Assembly: GCA_965240325.2 (NCBI GenBank)
Contig: OZ251244.1
Location: forward strand, 1,054,001-1,118,000
DNA: 64,000 nucleotides
Direction of reading: 5' to 3'
Origin: Rebecca billardiae RCC1528
Taxonomy: Eukaryota; Haptophyta
Shown here: positions 31,241 to 41,286 of the stretch, one piece after another
Layout of the letters: every line of letters starts with the position of its first letter
How positions within the stretch are numbered: position 1 is the stretch's first letter
Notes under the pieces: model-generated
Database searches by the model: none
What the model saw: the letters and a program-made list of their open reading frames with translations, nothing else
What the model was told of the DNA's origin: nothing
Program-made: the position numbers and the translations under genes

Positions 31241-31322
31241 GGGGAGTTGTCCGAGTGGTTAAGGAGTCGGCTTTAGGCGCCGATGCAGTTTCTGCGCGCA
31301 GGTTCGAATCCTGTGCTCCCCA
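31241..31322 (+). tRNA. tRNA-Leu(TAG): tRNA-Leu, anticodon TAG (UAG)
   Basis: An 82-nt class II tRNA: acceptor GGGGAGT/GCTCCCC (one G-T pair), D stem TCC/GGA, anticodon stem TCGGC/GCCGA with loop TTTAGGC (anticodon TAG), long variable arm GCAG-TTT-CTGC, T stem GCAGG/CCTGT with loop TTCGAAT, discriminator A. No intron and no encoded CCA. No T4 run follows closely; the nearest is TTT at 31328. Confidence 0.95.
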
Positions 31323-31501
31323 GCACACCTTTCGCCCCGGCCGCCCCCGCAAGCGCCGCGTCGCCTGTCCACAGTCTTTCTTGTCGAGTAGTTGCGCCGT
31401 CGTCGCCGTCGGCTCGTCGGAGGCTCCGACGGCGACGGGCCGGCGGCGGCGCACGCGGCCTCGCCGGGCCATGGCGCCCGGCCGCCGCGCGCGGCCCGCG
31501 C

Positions 31502-31913
31502 CTAGCGGTCGTCCTCCTCCTCGCCGTCGACGCCCGCCGCCGCCGCCGCCGCGGCGCGCGCGCCGCACGGCCGCGGCGCGCGCGCCTGCGGGCACGGCGA
31601 CGCCTCGGCGCGCGCGAGCGCCGCCTCGTCCTCGGGCACGTCGCACGTGTACACGGCGCGCTGGTACGGCGCCTCGGCGACGCTCACGCTCAGCGCCGTC
31701 ACGCGCCGCGCGTGCAGCGTCGACAGCCCGAGCTCCCGGACCAGCCGGACCCACAGGAAGTGCGCGAGCTCCTCCGCCGTCGAGTGCACGAGCGGGAGCT
31801 GCGCGCAGTCGGTGGCGGGGAAGGAGAAGAAGGCGCCGTCCTCGCAGGTGAGGCAGAGCTGCTCGTCCGCCGCCGCCGCGCGCTCGCCGTCCTCCGCGCC
31901 GCCGCCGCCCGCC

Positions 31914-31947
<34 letters not shown>

Positions 31948-32239
31948 GCGCGGGCCGGCGCTCGATGGCGATCACGTCGGAGCGCATGGGGCAGAGGAAG
32001 CGCTCGTTGAGCTGCTTGCACAGGCGCCGCGCCGCCGCCTTGATGTCGCCAAAGTCGACCACGTACCCGTCGCTCGACACCCCCGCCCAGTCGCCCACCG
32101 CCGCGTGCGAGCGCATCGACACCTGCACCGTGTAGTTGTGGCCGTGCAGCCGCTCGCGGAAGCCGCGGTACGCGACGAAGTGCGCGCAGTGGAACTTGAT
32201 GTCGTCGCGCGAGACGTGCACCTCGAACGTGCCCGCCAT
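31502..32239 (-). CDS. 6-pyruvoyltetrahydropterin synthase-like enzyme, PTPS-III type motif
   Basis: A 245-aa pterin enzyme of the PTPS/QueD fold. Zinc ligands: His in FHCAHFVAYRG and the two His of LHGHNY. VVDFGDIK is the family core; HSTAEELAHFLW and VSVAEAPYQRAVY carry the acidic residues of the active site. The catalytic Cys of PTPS (in CNNPNGHGH) and of QueD (CxxxHGH) is absent. Instead the motif is ERLHGH, matching the ExxHGH signature of PTPS-III, which makes 6-hydroxymethyl-dihydropterin from dihydroneopterin triphosphate and can replace dihydroneopterin aldolase in folate synthesis. A poly-Gly insertion follows RPAPGG. ATG at 32239 chosen because similarity begins at MAGTFEVHV. A short acidic tail ends the protein. 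Confidence 0.8.
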
Positions 32240-32444
32240 CTCGCGCGTGCGCGCCCGTGGCCGACGACGGCCGAGACGAGGGTCGGCGGGTTGGCCCAGC
32301 GCAGTCGCGACGACTGGACTTTTGGGCGATGGCGGCGCCGGCGCGTGGCCCTGTTGAGCCGGCCTTGCCACGGCCGTCCACGCGCGTGCTGAGGCTGCGC
32401 ATCGGCAAGCGCCCGGCTGATCAACAGCTGCTGCAAAGGCGCGG
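32240..32444. promoter_or_regulatory. Bidirectional upstream region, PTPS-like / NusG-like
   Basis: 205 bp separate the two divergent start codons, so both promoters must overlap or share this space. No TATA box seen. Confidence 0.45.
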
Positions 32445-33461
32445 ATGGTCGCGGCGACGGGGCCGCGCGCGGGCGGCGGCGCGGCGCGCGCGCTGCTGCT
32501 CGCCGTACTCGCCGCCGCGCTCGCCGCCGCCGCCGCCGCCTCGCGCGGCGTCGGGCCGCTGCCGCGCGGCGCGGCGCGCGGCGCGCGCGCGGCGCCGCCG
32601 AGCGCGCTGCGCGCCAAGGCGCGCGCGGCCAAGAAGTCGGAGCCGATGGACCCGGACGACTACATGCGCTACCTGCAGTCGGAGGTGGACCGCACCGAGC
32701 TCGACACCTCGCCGCCCGCCGACGTCGACACGTCCGCCGCCGACCGCCGCGCGGGCGACGGCGGCGGCGGCGGCGGCGCCGCCGCCGCCGCCGACGGCTC
32801 GCGCCGCCTCTCCAAGGCGCGCGCCTCGGCGGAGCTGATCGCGGAGGAGTCGTCGAAGGGGTACCTGGACGAGTCGGACGAGATGCGCTGGTACCTCGTG
32901 CAGTGCACCCCGGGCTTCGAGCGCTCCATCGAGCGCTCGTTCGGCGCCAAGGTGCAGTACGCCGGCTATTCGGAGGACATCGCAGAGGCGCGCGTGCCGC
33001 TGCGCCGGACGCTCGTGTTTCAGAAGCGCGCGGGCGGGTACGTGCCGAAGGACGAACCGCTGATGGCGGGGTACGTGATGGTGCGCATGCGCATGCGCCG
33101 CAACCTGTACAACTTCGTCAAGGACTGCGAGTCGGTGCGCCGCCGCGCGCCGCGCGCCGCGCCGCCGCGCCGCCGCGCCGCGCCGCCGCGCCGCCGCCGC
33201 GCCGCCGCCGCGCGCCGCTCACGCGCGCCGGCCGCGGCTCGCGGGTGCGCAGGTGCTCGGCTTCTGCGGGTACGACTTTGGCGCGCGGAACAACGCGGGC
33301 GGGCTCAAGGCGGGCAAGGGCTTCGTCAAGCCCAAGCCGATCTCCGAGGCGGAGGCGGCGCGCATCTGGGCGCAGGCGGCGGTGCAGCCCAAGCCGCCGG
33401 GCGACGCGCCGGTCATCGACCCGGCGGCCGACGCGGCCGCGGCCGCGGCCGCCGCCGCTGC

Positions 33462-33505
<44 letters not shown>

Positions 33506-33870
33506 CCGACGCCGGCGCGGCGGGGGGCGCGTCGTCCGCCGCCGCCGACCCCGCGCCGCCGCCGCGGCCGCTCGCCGTCGAGCTCCACTTTGACGAGGGC
33601 GACCGCGTGCGCGTGCTCAAGGGCCCTTTTAAGAATCTCGAGGGGCCCGTGTTGGCGATGCGCGCGGCGCGCGGCGGCGGCGAGGGCGGCGAGGGCGAGG
33701 GGCGTGCGGAGGGGGCGGGGGATGCGGAGGAGGGGGCGAAGGCGGGCGCGAGGCGGCGCGCCGGCGTCGGCGCGGACGGCGCCATCGAGGTCGACGTCGA
33801 GCTCACGCTGATGGGGCAGCCGACGCGCATCACCGTCGACGCGCGCGCGCTCGCCTCCGTCCTCGAGTAG
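32445..33870 (+). CDS. NusG-like transcription factor, probably plastid-targeted, 2 exons
   Basis: 435 aa from exons 32445-33134 and 33253-33870; the 118-bp intron starts GTGCGC and ends CAG, in phase 0. A signal-peptide-like hydrophobic run (residues 15-33) and an Arg/Ala-rich stretch look like bipartite plastid targeting. The NusG N-terminal domain begins at MRWYLVQCTPGFE (about 147) and includes LMAGYVMVRM. The splice joins it to VLGFCGYDFG...KPKPISEAEAARIW, the usual end of the domain. A low-complexity linker leads to a KOW motif, FDEGDRVRVLKGPFKNLEG (about 343-361). Family members bind RNA polymerase and affect pausing and termination; here the plastid bacterial-type polymerase is the likely partner. 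A copy of its 3' end lies at 34395-34524. Confidence 0.82.
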
Positions 33871-34199
33871 CCTCAGCCACGACGACTGCGGCTGCGGCGC
33901 CCGGTGGCCGTGCGCTCGCAGCATGTAGTGACACTACATCATCAGAGAGTCGTCGCCGTCCGTTGAGACTTGAGTAGCATGCACTAGCTAAGCGCCGCCG
34001 TGTACCGGACGTTGGTAACACCGAGTGACAGACTCAGTACGCTGGTCCGATGGTGGCCGCGCGCGCATTAATTACAGACGTACATTAGTAGCAGATACAT
34101 ATTAGCTAGTGACGATCATATGCGCCAGCAGCCGTCACAGTCTGACTCGGTCACGGTCACAGTGCTGAGACTGCGTCACAGCACAGCACGCGGCCGCCG

Positions 34200-34397
34200 C
34201 CGCCCGCGCGTCGCGGACGACTCGCTCGTGATGTTGAGACGCCACCCCCGCGGCGGTGGCCGTGCGCCTAGCCGCGCCCTCGGGCGCGCCGCCGCCTCGC
34301 GCGGCGGCGCGGGCAGCCGCACGCTCACGCGCGCCGCCTCGGGCCGCGGGCGCCAGCGCGTACGCGTCGAGGGCGAGCACGGCGCGCGCGGCGAGCG
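34200..34397 (-). pseudogene. Truncated 3' fragment of the membrane-protein gene
   Basis: Duplicate of roughly 34870-35070, the 3' end of the minus-strand gene at 34945-36306. It has small indels that break the frame and nothing upstream to express it. Confidence 0.7.
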
Positions 34398-34524
34398 AGG
34401 CGGCGCGCCGGCGTCGGCGCGGACGGCGCCATCGAGGTCGACGTCGAGCTCACGCTGATGGGGCAGCCGACGCGCATCACCCGTGGACGCGCGCGCGCTT
34501 GCCTCCGTCGCGATCCTCGAGTAG
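34395..34524 (+). pseudogene. Truncated 3' fragment of the NusG-like gene
   Basis: Copies 33755-33870, including the segment for EVDVELTLMGQPTRIT. A one-base insertion after ATCACC shifts the frame, and an extra CGATC lies before the copied stop. It lacks the rest of the gene. Confidence 0.8.
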
Positions 34525-34944
34525 CCACGCGATAACTGCGACTGCGGGGCTGCAGCGTTGGCCGAGTCAGAGTGCGCTCATCAGCATGTGACACTACATC
34601 ATATATATATATCATCATATATCGTAGTCAGCAGACGATATAGCTAGAGATCGAGTCGTCCCGGACCCGGTCCGCCAGTCCTCAAGTCGTGAGTTGAGAC
34701 GGCGTTTAGACTAGTAGCATGCACTAGCTAAGCGCCGCCGTGTACGTTGACACTGACAGACAGTAGTGGCGGCCGCGCGTGCGCATCATATGCGCAGCAG
34801 CCGTCACAGTCTGACTGTCACGGGCCTCACTAGTACAGTGCTGAGACTGCGTCACAGCACAGCACGCACCGCCGCCGCCCGCGCGTCGCGGACGACTCGC
34901 TCGCGTGATGTTGAGACGCCACCCCCGCGGCGGTGGCCGTGCGC

Positions 34945-36306
34945 CTAGCCGCCCTCGGGCGCGCCGCCGTCGCGCGGCGGCGCGGGCAGCCGCACGCTCA
35001 CGCGCGCCGCCTCGGGCCGCGGGCGCAGCGCGTACGCGTCGAGGGCGAGCACGGCGCGCGCGGCGAGCGGCGCGGCGAGCGCGCCGCCCGCCAGCTGCCA
35101 CGCGGCGGCGCACGCGAGCGAGGCGGCGAGGGCGCGGGAGGCCTGCGCGGCGGGCGTGCGCGCCGCGGCGGCCTCGGGCGCGCAGAACGCGCCCGCCCAC
35201 GCGCGCGCCAGCGCCTCGAGCGCCGCCGCCGCCTCGGCGGGCTCCGCGCCCGGCGGCGGCGCCATCGCAAAGTAGGCGGCCGCGCCGCGCGCGCCGCGCG
35301 CCGCGGCGCCGCACTCGGCCGGCAGCCCGTCGAGCGGGCCGCGCGCGAGCAGCGCGGCGCGCGCGGCGGCGGGGAGCGCGACGGCGAGCGCGGCGGCGGC
35401 GGGCGCGAGCAGCCCCGCGTACGGCCCCGCCGCGCCGCCGCTCGCCGCGTCGACCGCGCGCCAGCCGAGCGCCGAGTCGGCGAGCGCGCGCACGAGCCAC
35501 GCCTGCGCGCACGCGTGCGCGGCCGTGCTGACGGTGAGCGCCGCCGCCGCCTCGGCGCAGCCCGCGCGGAGGGCCCACGCGCGCGAGTCGGCGCGGACGT
35601 GCGCGGGCGTCGGGATCGCGTGCGACGCCTCCATCCCGTCCGCGAGCACGCGCTCCAGCGCGCCGTCCGGCTCCTCCAGTCCGGGGAGCGCGCCGCGCGC
35701 GGACGCGCGCGGGCCGCACGCGAGCGCGCCCGCGAGCGCGCCGACGCCGAGCGCGGCGGGCGTGCACTGCTCGAGCTGCGCGGCCCAGTCGAGGTGCGCG
35801 GCGGCGGTGAGCGCGAGCAGCGCGCACGCCTGCGCGCACGCCCACGCGAGCGGCGCCGCCGGGTGCGCCGCCGCCTCCTTCAGCCGCATCGCGCGCAGCT
35901 CGGCGCGCTCGTCGACGCCGCCGAGCGCCGCCTCGCGCGCCGCAAACAGCAGCGCCTCGAGGCGCTTGGCGCCGGCGATCGCGGCGGGCGTGGCGACGGG
36001 CTCGCCCGCCTCGTCCACGAACCGCGCGAACCGGTTGCCCGAGCGGCACGCCGCGCGCCGCCGCGCGCGCGCCGCCGCGTCGCCGCGCCCCCAGCGCGCG
36101 CCGTCCCACGCGTAGCCCATCGACTTGAGCATCGCCGCCTGGCGCTCGTCGGGCGTGCTGCGCGGCGGCGGCGGCGGCGTGGCGCCGGCCTGCTTCGCGG
36201 GCTCGGCGGCGCCGCCGCCGCGCCGCGGGGGCGGCGGCTCCGGCCGCCCCGCGGGCGGCGCGAGCGCCAGCGCCGCCGCGGCGAGCAGCGCGGCGAGCGC
36301 GGCCAT
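34945..36306 (-). CDS. Unknown Ala-rich membrane protein with signal peptide
   Basis: 453 aa, no intron. Starts with a strong hydrophobic signal (MAALAALLAAAALALAPP), then a Pro-rich linker and a segment, DERQAAMLKSMGYAWDGARWGRG, resembling the N-terminal regions of small plastid proteins. Three or more hydrophobic helices follow, around 155-175, 250-270 and 305-330, and another near 405-425. I do not recognise the family. The signal plus Ser/Arg/Pro-rich start would suit a plastid membrane or the endomembrane system. Convergent with the NusG-like gene, with duplicated sequence in between. Confidence 0.6.
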   Translation of the reverse strand: MAALAALLAAAALALAPPAGRPEPPPPRRGGGAAEPAKQAGATPPPPPRSTPDERQAAMLKSMGYAWDGARWGRGDAAARARRRAACRSGNRFARFVDEAGEPVATPAAIAGAKRLEALLFAAREAALGGVDERAELRAMRLKEAAAHPAAPLAWACAQACALLALTAAAHLDWAAQLEQCTPAALGVGALAGALACGPRASARGALPGLEEPDGALERVLADGMEASHAIPTPAHVRADSRAWALRAGCAEAAAALTVSTAAHACAQAWLVRALADSALGWRAVDAASGGAAGPYAGLLAPAAAALAVALPAAARAALLARGPLDGLPAECGAAARGARGAAAYFAMAPPPGAEPAEAAAALEALARAWAGAFCAPEAAAARTPAAQASRALAASLACAAAWQLAGGALAAPLAARAVLALDAYALRPRPEAARVSVRLPAPPRDGGAPEGG

Positions 36307-36819
36307 CGCGCGGGGCCGCGCCTTTTACCCGTCCTGTACGTACAGCAATGTATAATCAGTAGTTGATCGATAGTTTTGCCGCGCACTCATATCAACCGCT
36401 TGGTCACTGCAGTTGTCAGCAGTACGCCAGGCTCGGCCGTAGCGGCAGGTCGTCATGCAGAGGTACCGTGTCCTCACTCCGTAGTCATCCACCCGAAGCA
36501 GATCGATAACATGAACAGACCGGCTGTGAGTGTGGCACTCTGACTGGGCACTGGCACCGGGGGCCCGCGTCCGAGTCACGCGCTCGCGGCGCCGACGGTC
36601 CGGGTCCCGACGGCGGGCCCGCGCGCAGTCCGACGGCGGTGCGCCGACAGGACCGGCGCCGTGGCGGCACGGCCATGTGCCGCCCGCTGGGTCCACTCGG
36701 AGCGGCTGGCGCGCCCGCCGCTCCCACTGCGGCTCGCACTGCGCAGCAGTCGGGCGAGCGCTGACCCCGCGGTCTCCGGCGGGGCCTGCCAGCCGCGGCG
36801 CCCGGCGGCGCCCCGGCGC
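36307..36819. other. Intergenic, no gene recognised
   Basis: The 5' side of the membrane-protein gene and the 3' side of the sulfur dioxygenase gene. An AT-richer stretch at 36340-36380 lies just upstream of the membrane-protein ATG. Nothing else was seen. Confidence 0.5.
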
Positions 36820-38010
36820 TCACGCCGGCTTGGACGCCGCGGCGCGCCAGCTCGCCTCGTCCGGGAAGCCACAGAGCAGGTTCGCCGGCAGCGACGCGTC
36901 GATCTTCTTCGGGTACGGCAGCTTGAGGTTCGTCATGATCTCCTTGAACTGCTCGAGGGTCTTGCCGTCGCCGAGCCGCGGGTTGAGCAGCCGCTCCTCG
37001 CGCACCGACGAGGCCGAGCGCCCCTGGTAGTCGTGCGCGGGGTATACGGCGCACTCGGGCGGCAGCGTGAAGAGCCGGCCGCGCACCGACGCGAAGAGCG
37101 TCTCGGAAGAGCCTTGTTGGAAGTCGGTGCGGCCGCACCCCTTGATCAGCAGCGCGTCGCCGGTGAAGACCATCGAGCGGTCGTCGAGCACGTACGAGAC
37201 GCACCCGTCCGTGTGCCCCGGCGTCGGCAGCACCTCCACCCAGCGCGAGCCGAACGCGATCCGCTCGCCCGCCGTCACGTAGCGGTCGGCCTTGGCGCCG
37301 GCCGCCTGTGAGATCACGGACGTGACGCCGCCGGGCGCCTTCGTCTTGAGCGCGGCGGTGCCGGTGATGTGGTCGGCGTGGCAGTGCGTGTTGAGCGCGG
37401 CGACCAGCTTCAGCCCCTGCCGCCCGTCCGGCGCGACGTAGCTCGCCAGCTCCGCCAGGTCGCGCTCGGCGGTCAGGTCGACCGGGTCGATCAGAATGGC
37501 TTCGCCGCTGCCGCCGTCCGCGAGCAGGTACGTGTACGTGCTCGACTCCTTCTCGAAGAGCTGGCGGAAGACGAGCGGCGCGCGCGGCGGCGAGGCGTGC
37601 GCCGCCACCGCGCCGCGCACCCACTGCTCGCGCTGCGGAGAGTCGTCCGCCACGTCGCCGCCCGCGCGCAGGTGCGCGACGGCGCCGTCCGCGTCGCCGC
37701 CGGCCCGCGCCGCCGCCCACGCGGCGATGACGATGCGCGCGCGGCGGCCCGACTTGCACGCGACGAGCGTGGGGCGCGGCAGCTCGTCCAGCGCGGCGAA
37801 CACCGCGCCGGCGAGCGCGATCGGGTTGTCCTTGAAGTCGGACGCGAGCGGCACCGTCACGGCCTTCACGCCGCCGTCGACGCTCGGCGCGTCCGCCTCC
37901 TTCGCGAGGTAGAGGAAGCCCTTGTGCTGCTTGGCGAGCGCGGCGAGGTCGGCGGAGTCGTACCCCGCGCACGCCATCGAGTGGTCCTTCGGGTCGTACG
38001 AGGCGGGCAT
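36820..38010 (-). CDS. DUF442-ETHE1 fusion persulfide (sulfur) dioxygenase, Blh-like
   Basis: 396 aa. N-terminal DUF442 domain (rhodanese / dual-specificity-phosphatase-like), with the loop CKSGRR (C85-R90, C-X4-R), followed by an ETHE1 metallo-beta-lactamase-fold domain from about 147 ([17 protein letters not shown]). Iron ligands: His209 in THCHADH, His266 in GHTDG and Asp285 in [16 protein letters not shown] supplies the glutathione-binding Arg294. ETHE1 oxidises glutathione persulfide to sulfite. The two-domain order matches bacterial Blh proteins rather than animal ETHE1. ATG at 38010 fits the domain start. An in-frame ATG at 38205 would add 65 residues that could act as a mitochondrial presequence but would crowd the divergent gene. 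Confidence 0.85.
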   Translation of the reverse strand: MPASYDPKDHSMACAGYDSADLAALAKQHKGFLYLAKEADAPSVDGGVKAVTVPLASDFKDNPIALAGAVFAALDELPRPTLVACKSGRRARIVIAAWAAARAGGDADGAVAHLRAGGDVADDSPQREQWVRGAVAAHASPPRAPLVFRQLFEKESSTYTYLLADGGSGEAILIDPVDLTAERDLAELASYVAPDGRQGLKLVAALNTHCHADHITGTAALKTKAPGGVTSVISQAAGAKADRYVTAGERIAFGSRWVEVLPTPGHTDGCVSYVLDDRSMVFTGDALLIKGCGRTDFQQGSSETLFASVRGRLFTLPPECAVYPAHDYQGRSASSVREERLLNPRLGDGKTLEQFKEIMTNLKLPYPKKIDASLPANLLCGFPDEASWRAAASKPA

Positions 38011-38376
38011 CGCGTGCGTGTGCGCGTCGAGAGCGGGTGCGGGCGTGGAGTTGGCGCGAGGCGCTTGGGCGGTGGACGACCGGCTTGGGATGTCGGCTGC
38101 GCCCTCGGCGACTGATGGCGGCCCAAGGCGGCCGGACTTGCGCACATTCACCCCCGTCGCCGGGGAATATGGAAGAATATCCGCGCGATATACGCAGATC
38201 GCCATCTCCGAGCCGAGCGAACTTGGCTCGTCTCGGCTCTCGCGCGCGGCCGGACGCTCACCTGCTTGGAGTCTGGAGAGCTTGCAGCTGGACCGCCGGC
38301 CGACGAGCCGCGCGCGCGAGCGAAGCGCGTCGAAGGGGGAGCGAGCGCACGCACCGCACGCGCGCGGCCAGCGCCG
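38011..38376. promoter_or_regulatory. Shared upstream region of sulfur dioxygenase and YeeE/YedE genes
   Basis: 366 bp between divergent ATGs. If the longer start options (38205 and 38266) were used, only 60 bp would remain, which favours the shorter starts. Co-regulation is inferred from the arrangement; no operator was recognised. Confidence 0.45.
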
Positions 38377-39366
38377 ATGCAGATCGTCGACTTCGCGCCC
38401 TTCCACGCCGCGCTCGGCGGCGCGCTCCTCGGCACGGCCACGATCATGCGCATGTGGCTGCACGGCCAGGTGCTCGGCGTGAGCGGCGTGTGCGGCGGCC
38501 TCGCGCGCGGCAGGCTGCTCGAGCTGCCGCGCTGGTCGTTCACCGCCGGGCTGGTCGCGGCGGGCGTCGGCCTCAAGGCGGTGTACCCCACCGCGCTCGG
38601 CGACGCGTCCGTCGCGCCGTGGCGCGAGGCGCTCGGCGGGCTCGCGGTCGGGCTCGGCGCCGCGCTCGGCAACGGCTGCACGAGCGGCCACGGCATCTCG
38701 GGCAACGCGCGGCTCTCGCCGCGCTCGATGGCGTACACGCTCACGTTCATGGGCGCCGGCTTCGTCACCGCCTCGCTCCTCCACTCCGCCGCCGCCATCA
38801 CCGTGCTCCGCGCGCCCGAGCCGCCGGTCGAGAACGTCGTGCAGCTCGCCGCGCAGCTGCTCGTCGCGCACCTCGCCGCGTACGCGTCCGCGGTGGTGCT
38901 CGCGCGCGCGGGCGTGCTGCCCGCGGCGGCGGCGGCGACGGTGACCGCCTTCCTCGACGGCACGCTCTTCGGCTGCGGCCTCGGCCTCTCGGGCATGACC
39001 TCGCCCGCGCGCGTCGCGCAGTTCCTCGACGTGTCCGCGGGCGAGTGGAACCCGACGCTCGCCTTCGTGATGGCGGGCGCGCTCGGGCTCGTGGCGCCGT
39101 TCATGCTGGGGATGGTGATGCCGCGCACGCTCTCGCGCCCGCTGATCGGCGCCAAGTTCGAGCTGCCGACCAACAAGACCATCGACAGGAAGCTGCTCAC
39201 CGGCGGCCTCCTCTTCGGCGCCGGCTGGGGGATCGGCGGCATGTGCCCGGGGCCGGCGCTCGTCGCGCTCGCCAACCCGAGCAGCGCGCCGTTCGTCTGG
39301 GTCGGCGCCATGGTCGCCGGGATCAAGCTCGCGGACGTGCCCGCCGTCGCCAAGTACTTCGGGTGA
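38377..39366 (+). CDS. YeeE/YedE (DUF395) thiosulfate-transporter-like membrane protein
   Basis: 329 aa with about nine hydrophobic segments. Two internal halves carry the family signatures [17 protein letters not shown] (Cys101) and [16 protein letters not shown] (Cys290), plus Cys39 in GVSGVCGG and Cys200. The bacterial relatives TsuA/YeeE pass thiosulfate through a row of conserved Cys residues, and YedE forms serve selenium or sulfur metabolism. ATG chosen where similarity begins ([15 protein letters not shown]); an upstream in-frame ATG at 38266 would add 37 Arg/Ala-rich residues. Divergent from the persulfide dioxygenase gene, suggesting a joint role in reduced-sulfur handling. No intron. 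Confidence 0.87.
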   Translation: MQIVDFAPFHAALGGALLGTATIMRMWLHGQVLGVSGVCGGLARGRLLELPRWSFTAGLVAAGVGLKAVYPTALGDASVAPWREALGGLAVGLGAALGNGCTSGHGISGNARLSPRSMAYTLTFMGAGFVTASLLHSAAAITVLRAPEPPVENVVQLAAQLLVAHLAAYASAVVLARAGVLPAAAAATVTAFLDGTLFGCGLGLSGMTSPARVAQFLDVSAGEWNPTLAFVMAGALGLVAPFMLGMVMPRTLSRPLIGAKFELPTNKTIDRKLLTGGLLFGAGWGIGGMCPGPALVALANPSSAPFVWVGAMVAGIKLADVPAVAKYFG

Positions 39367-39900
39367 GGGGGCGGGCGTCGCCGGGCCCGCCGCGCGGCGC
39401 CCGCGCGCGGCGCTGCCACGGCCGCGGGATGCCGGCCGCGGGGCTCATCGCGGGCCGGCGGCGGTCTGACGCGACAGTTACATGTTATTACATACCGGCC
39501 ATGATACGGATCAATCCGGGCACGGACTCAGGCGCCGATATATCGTCACAGTCCTATAGTGTCTGACCGTACTGTATAGTTACTGTCAGGCGCCCGGCCG
39601 TCGGAGTCCTCACGGAATATCAGCATCAGTGACTGAGCATACAGCTGATGATGCATCAGTAAGGAGTTCCGGTCGTCCGGGCCGGCCGGGCGCCAGCAGT
39701 GCGCTAGCCGCCGCCGTCTCACTATCCCGAGACTCCAGCGCGCCGCGCGGCCGCGCGCCCGCCACGCTGAGGTGGGGCGCGGCGGCGCGCGCCGGACGGC
39801 CGTTGCGGGCAGCGCCAGCAGCCCGCGCACCAGGCGCTCATCGCGTCACGGAGAGCCCACGCGACGCCTCAGGCGTGCCTGACATGCAGCCGGCTCAGTC
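39367..39900. other. Intergenic between convergent YeeE and BPNT genes
   Basis: 3' flanks of two convergent genes. No gene recognised; the stretch around 39470-39660 is AT-richer. Confidence 0.5.
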
Positions 39901-41286
39901 TCACGTGAACGTGGGCGGCTCGTCGGCGCGCACCTTGAGCATCGCCTCGCGGAACGCGGGCACGTCGCCCATCGCGTCCTTGCCGATCGCGAACAGGCCC
40001 TGCACGCACGAGTACTCCTTGATGATGTCGGCGGCGTCGACCATGAACTTCTCGCCCTTGATGTACGACTTCTTGTCCTTTGCGTTCGAGAGCGTCAGCT
40101 GCGCCGCGCCGGGCACAAAGTCGAGGTTGGACTGCGCCTTGAGGTGCGTGTACGGCACCAGCGACTCGTCCTCGAGGAACGGGACCAGCTTCGACATCGT
40201 GCCGCCGAACGCCTCGAGGACCGCGGTGGGCGCGCTCGTGTCCCACTTGGCCATGCCGCCCGTGTCGCGGATGTACGCGCCGCCCTTGCCCTCGAGCAGC
40301 ATCATCGCGCGGTTGCCCGACGCGACCGACGGGATGCGCTCCATGCCGCACGCCTCGATCAGCGACTTGATGAACGGCGAGACCGCGGCGTCGGTGATGA
40401 GCATGCCCTTCGGGTGGTGCGGCTCGGCCATGTCGAGCTCGCCCGCCGCGTACTCCTCCGACTTGGCGCCCGCCGCCCACGTGCACGGCTCGGTGAGCGG
40501 CCGGTACATCACGCCGGCGACCGGCTTGCCGAGCGGGTCGTTGTAGCCCATCAGCATCGTCACGTACTCACCCTGCGCGGTCGCGAACTCGCGCGTGCCG
40601 TCGATGGGGTCGAGGAAGACGGTGAGGTCCTGGTACGCCTTCTTGTCGATGCGCGTGGACAGCTGGTCGATCTTGATCGTCGCCGCGTCGATCGCCGCGA
40701 CGAACTCGTCGGGCACCTCGAGGTCGTCGACCGTGTAGGGCTTGCTCTTGATCTGCACGTGCGACTCGTCCTCCTCGCCGACGATCTGCGCGAACTTGTC
40801 GCCGGCGAAGAGGTGCTCGATGAACAGGTGCTGCACCACGCCGTCCGCGATCGTGAAGAAGGTCGCGTCCGACTTGAGCTTGGAGACGCCGCCGTGCCTG
40901 TCCTCCGAGATCTTCTCGTAGAACGCCTGCAGCATCGGCGTCACCGCGTCGCACGCGGCCTTGCTGATCTCGCACAGGTCGGTGAGCGGCGTGGAGGAGA
41001 CGCCGTAGTCGGTGGTCGTGATCGCCGTCTTGCTCAGCGTCTCGAGCAGCCCCTGGATGATCGCGTCCTTGCGCATCAGCTCGTTCTTGAGCTTGTGCAC
41101 CTCGTCCGACAGGTCCTCGACCGTGTTCATCGAGACGGCGCTCGACGCGCGCGCGAGCCGGCTCGACGGGCGAGCGAGCGCGCCCGACGCGCGCGAGAGG
41201 CGGGCGACGGACGGCGAGCCGGGCGCGCGGAGCGCCGAGGCGGCCGCCAAGGCCGCCAAGCCGAGCGCAATGATCGCGGCCTTCAT
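39901..41286 (-). CDS. 3'(2'),5'-bisphosphate nucleotidase-like (PAP phosphatase), plastid-directed
   Basis: 461 aa. Lithium-sensitive inositol-phosphatase superfamily, most like the CysQ/BPNT/SAL group, which removes PAP (3'-phosphoadenosine 5'-phosphate) left by sulfation. Metal-binding motifs in order: GEEDES (170-175), LDPIDGT (225-231) and WDTSAP (348-353), all with the key acidic residues present. The N-terminus has a signal peptide ending ASAL-RAPG, then a Ser/Arg-rich, acid-free stretch to about residue 52, like the ASAF-type bipartite presequences of complex red plastids. A helical segment (55-90) precedes the catalytic fold. Inositol monophosphatase-type activity cannot be excluded from motifs alone. 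No intron. Confidence 0.82.
   Translation of the reverse strand: MKAAIIALGLAALAAASALRAPGSPSVARLSRASGALARPSSRLARASSAVSMNTVEDLSDEVHKLKNELMRKDAIIQGLLETLSKTAITTTDYGVSSTPLTDLCEISKAACDAVTPMLQAFYEKISEDRHGGVSKLKSDATFFTIADGVVQHLFIEHLFAGDKFAQIVGEEDESHVQIKSKPYTVDDLEVPDEFVAAIDAATIKIDQLSTRIDKKAYQDLTVFLDPIDGTREFATAQGEYVTMLMGYNDPLGKPVAGVMYRPLTEPCTWAAGAKSEEYAAGELDMAEPHHPKGMLITDAAVSPFIKSLIEACGMERIPSVASGNRAMMLLEGKGGAYIRDTGGMAKWDTSAPTAVLEAFGGTMSKLVPFLEDESLVPYTHLKAQSNLDFVPGAAQLTLSNAKDKKSYIKGEKFMVDAADIIKEYSCVQGLFAIGKDAMGDVPAFREAMLKVRADEPPTFT

Larger units (their letters stand above)
33755..35075. repeat. Tandem duplication of a convergent 3'-end region (~650-680 bp unit)
   Basis: Unit 1 runs from within NusG exon 2 (about 33755) to about 34397. 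Unit 2 runs from there to about 35075, inside the 3' end of the next gene. Matching landmarks are 648 bp apart near 33783/34431 and 677 bp apart near 34231/34908. The junction near 34397 fuses the 3' coding part of the membrane-protein gene to the middle of NusG exon 2, with gcgag as microhomology. Confidence 0.8.
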
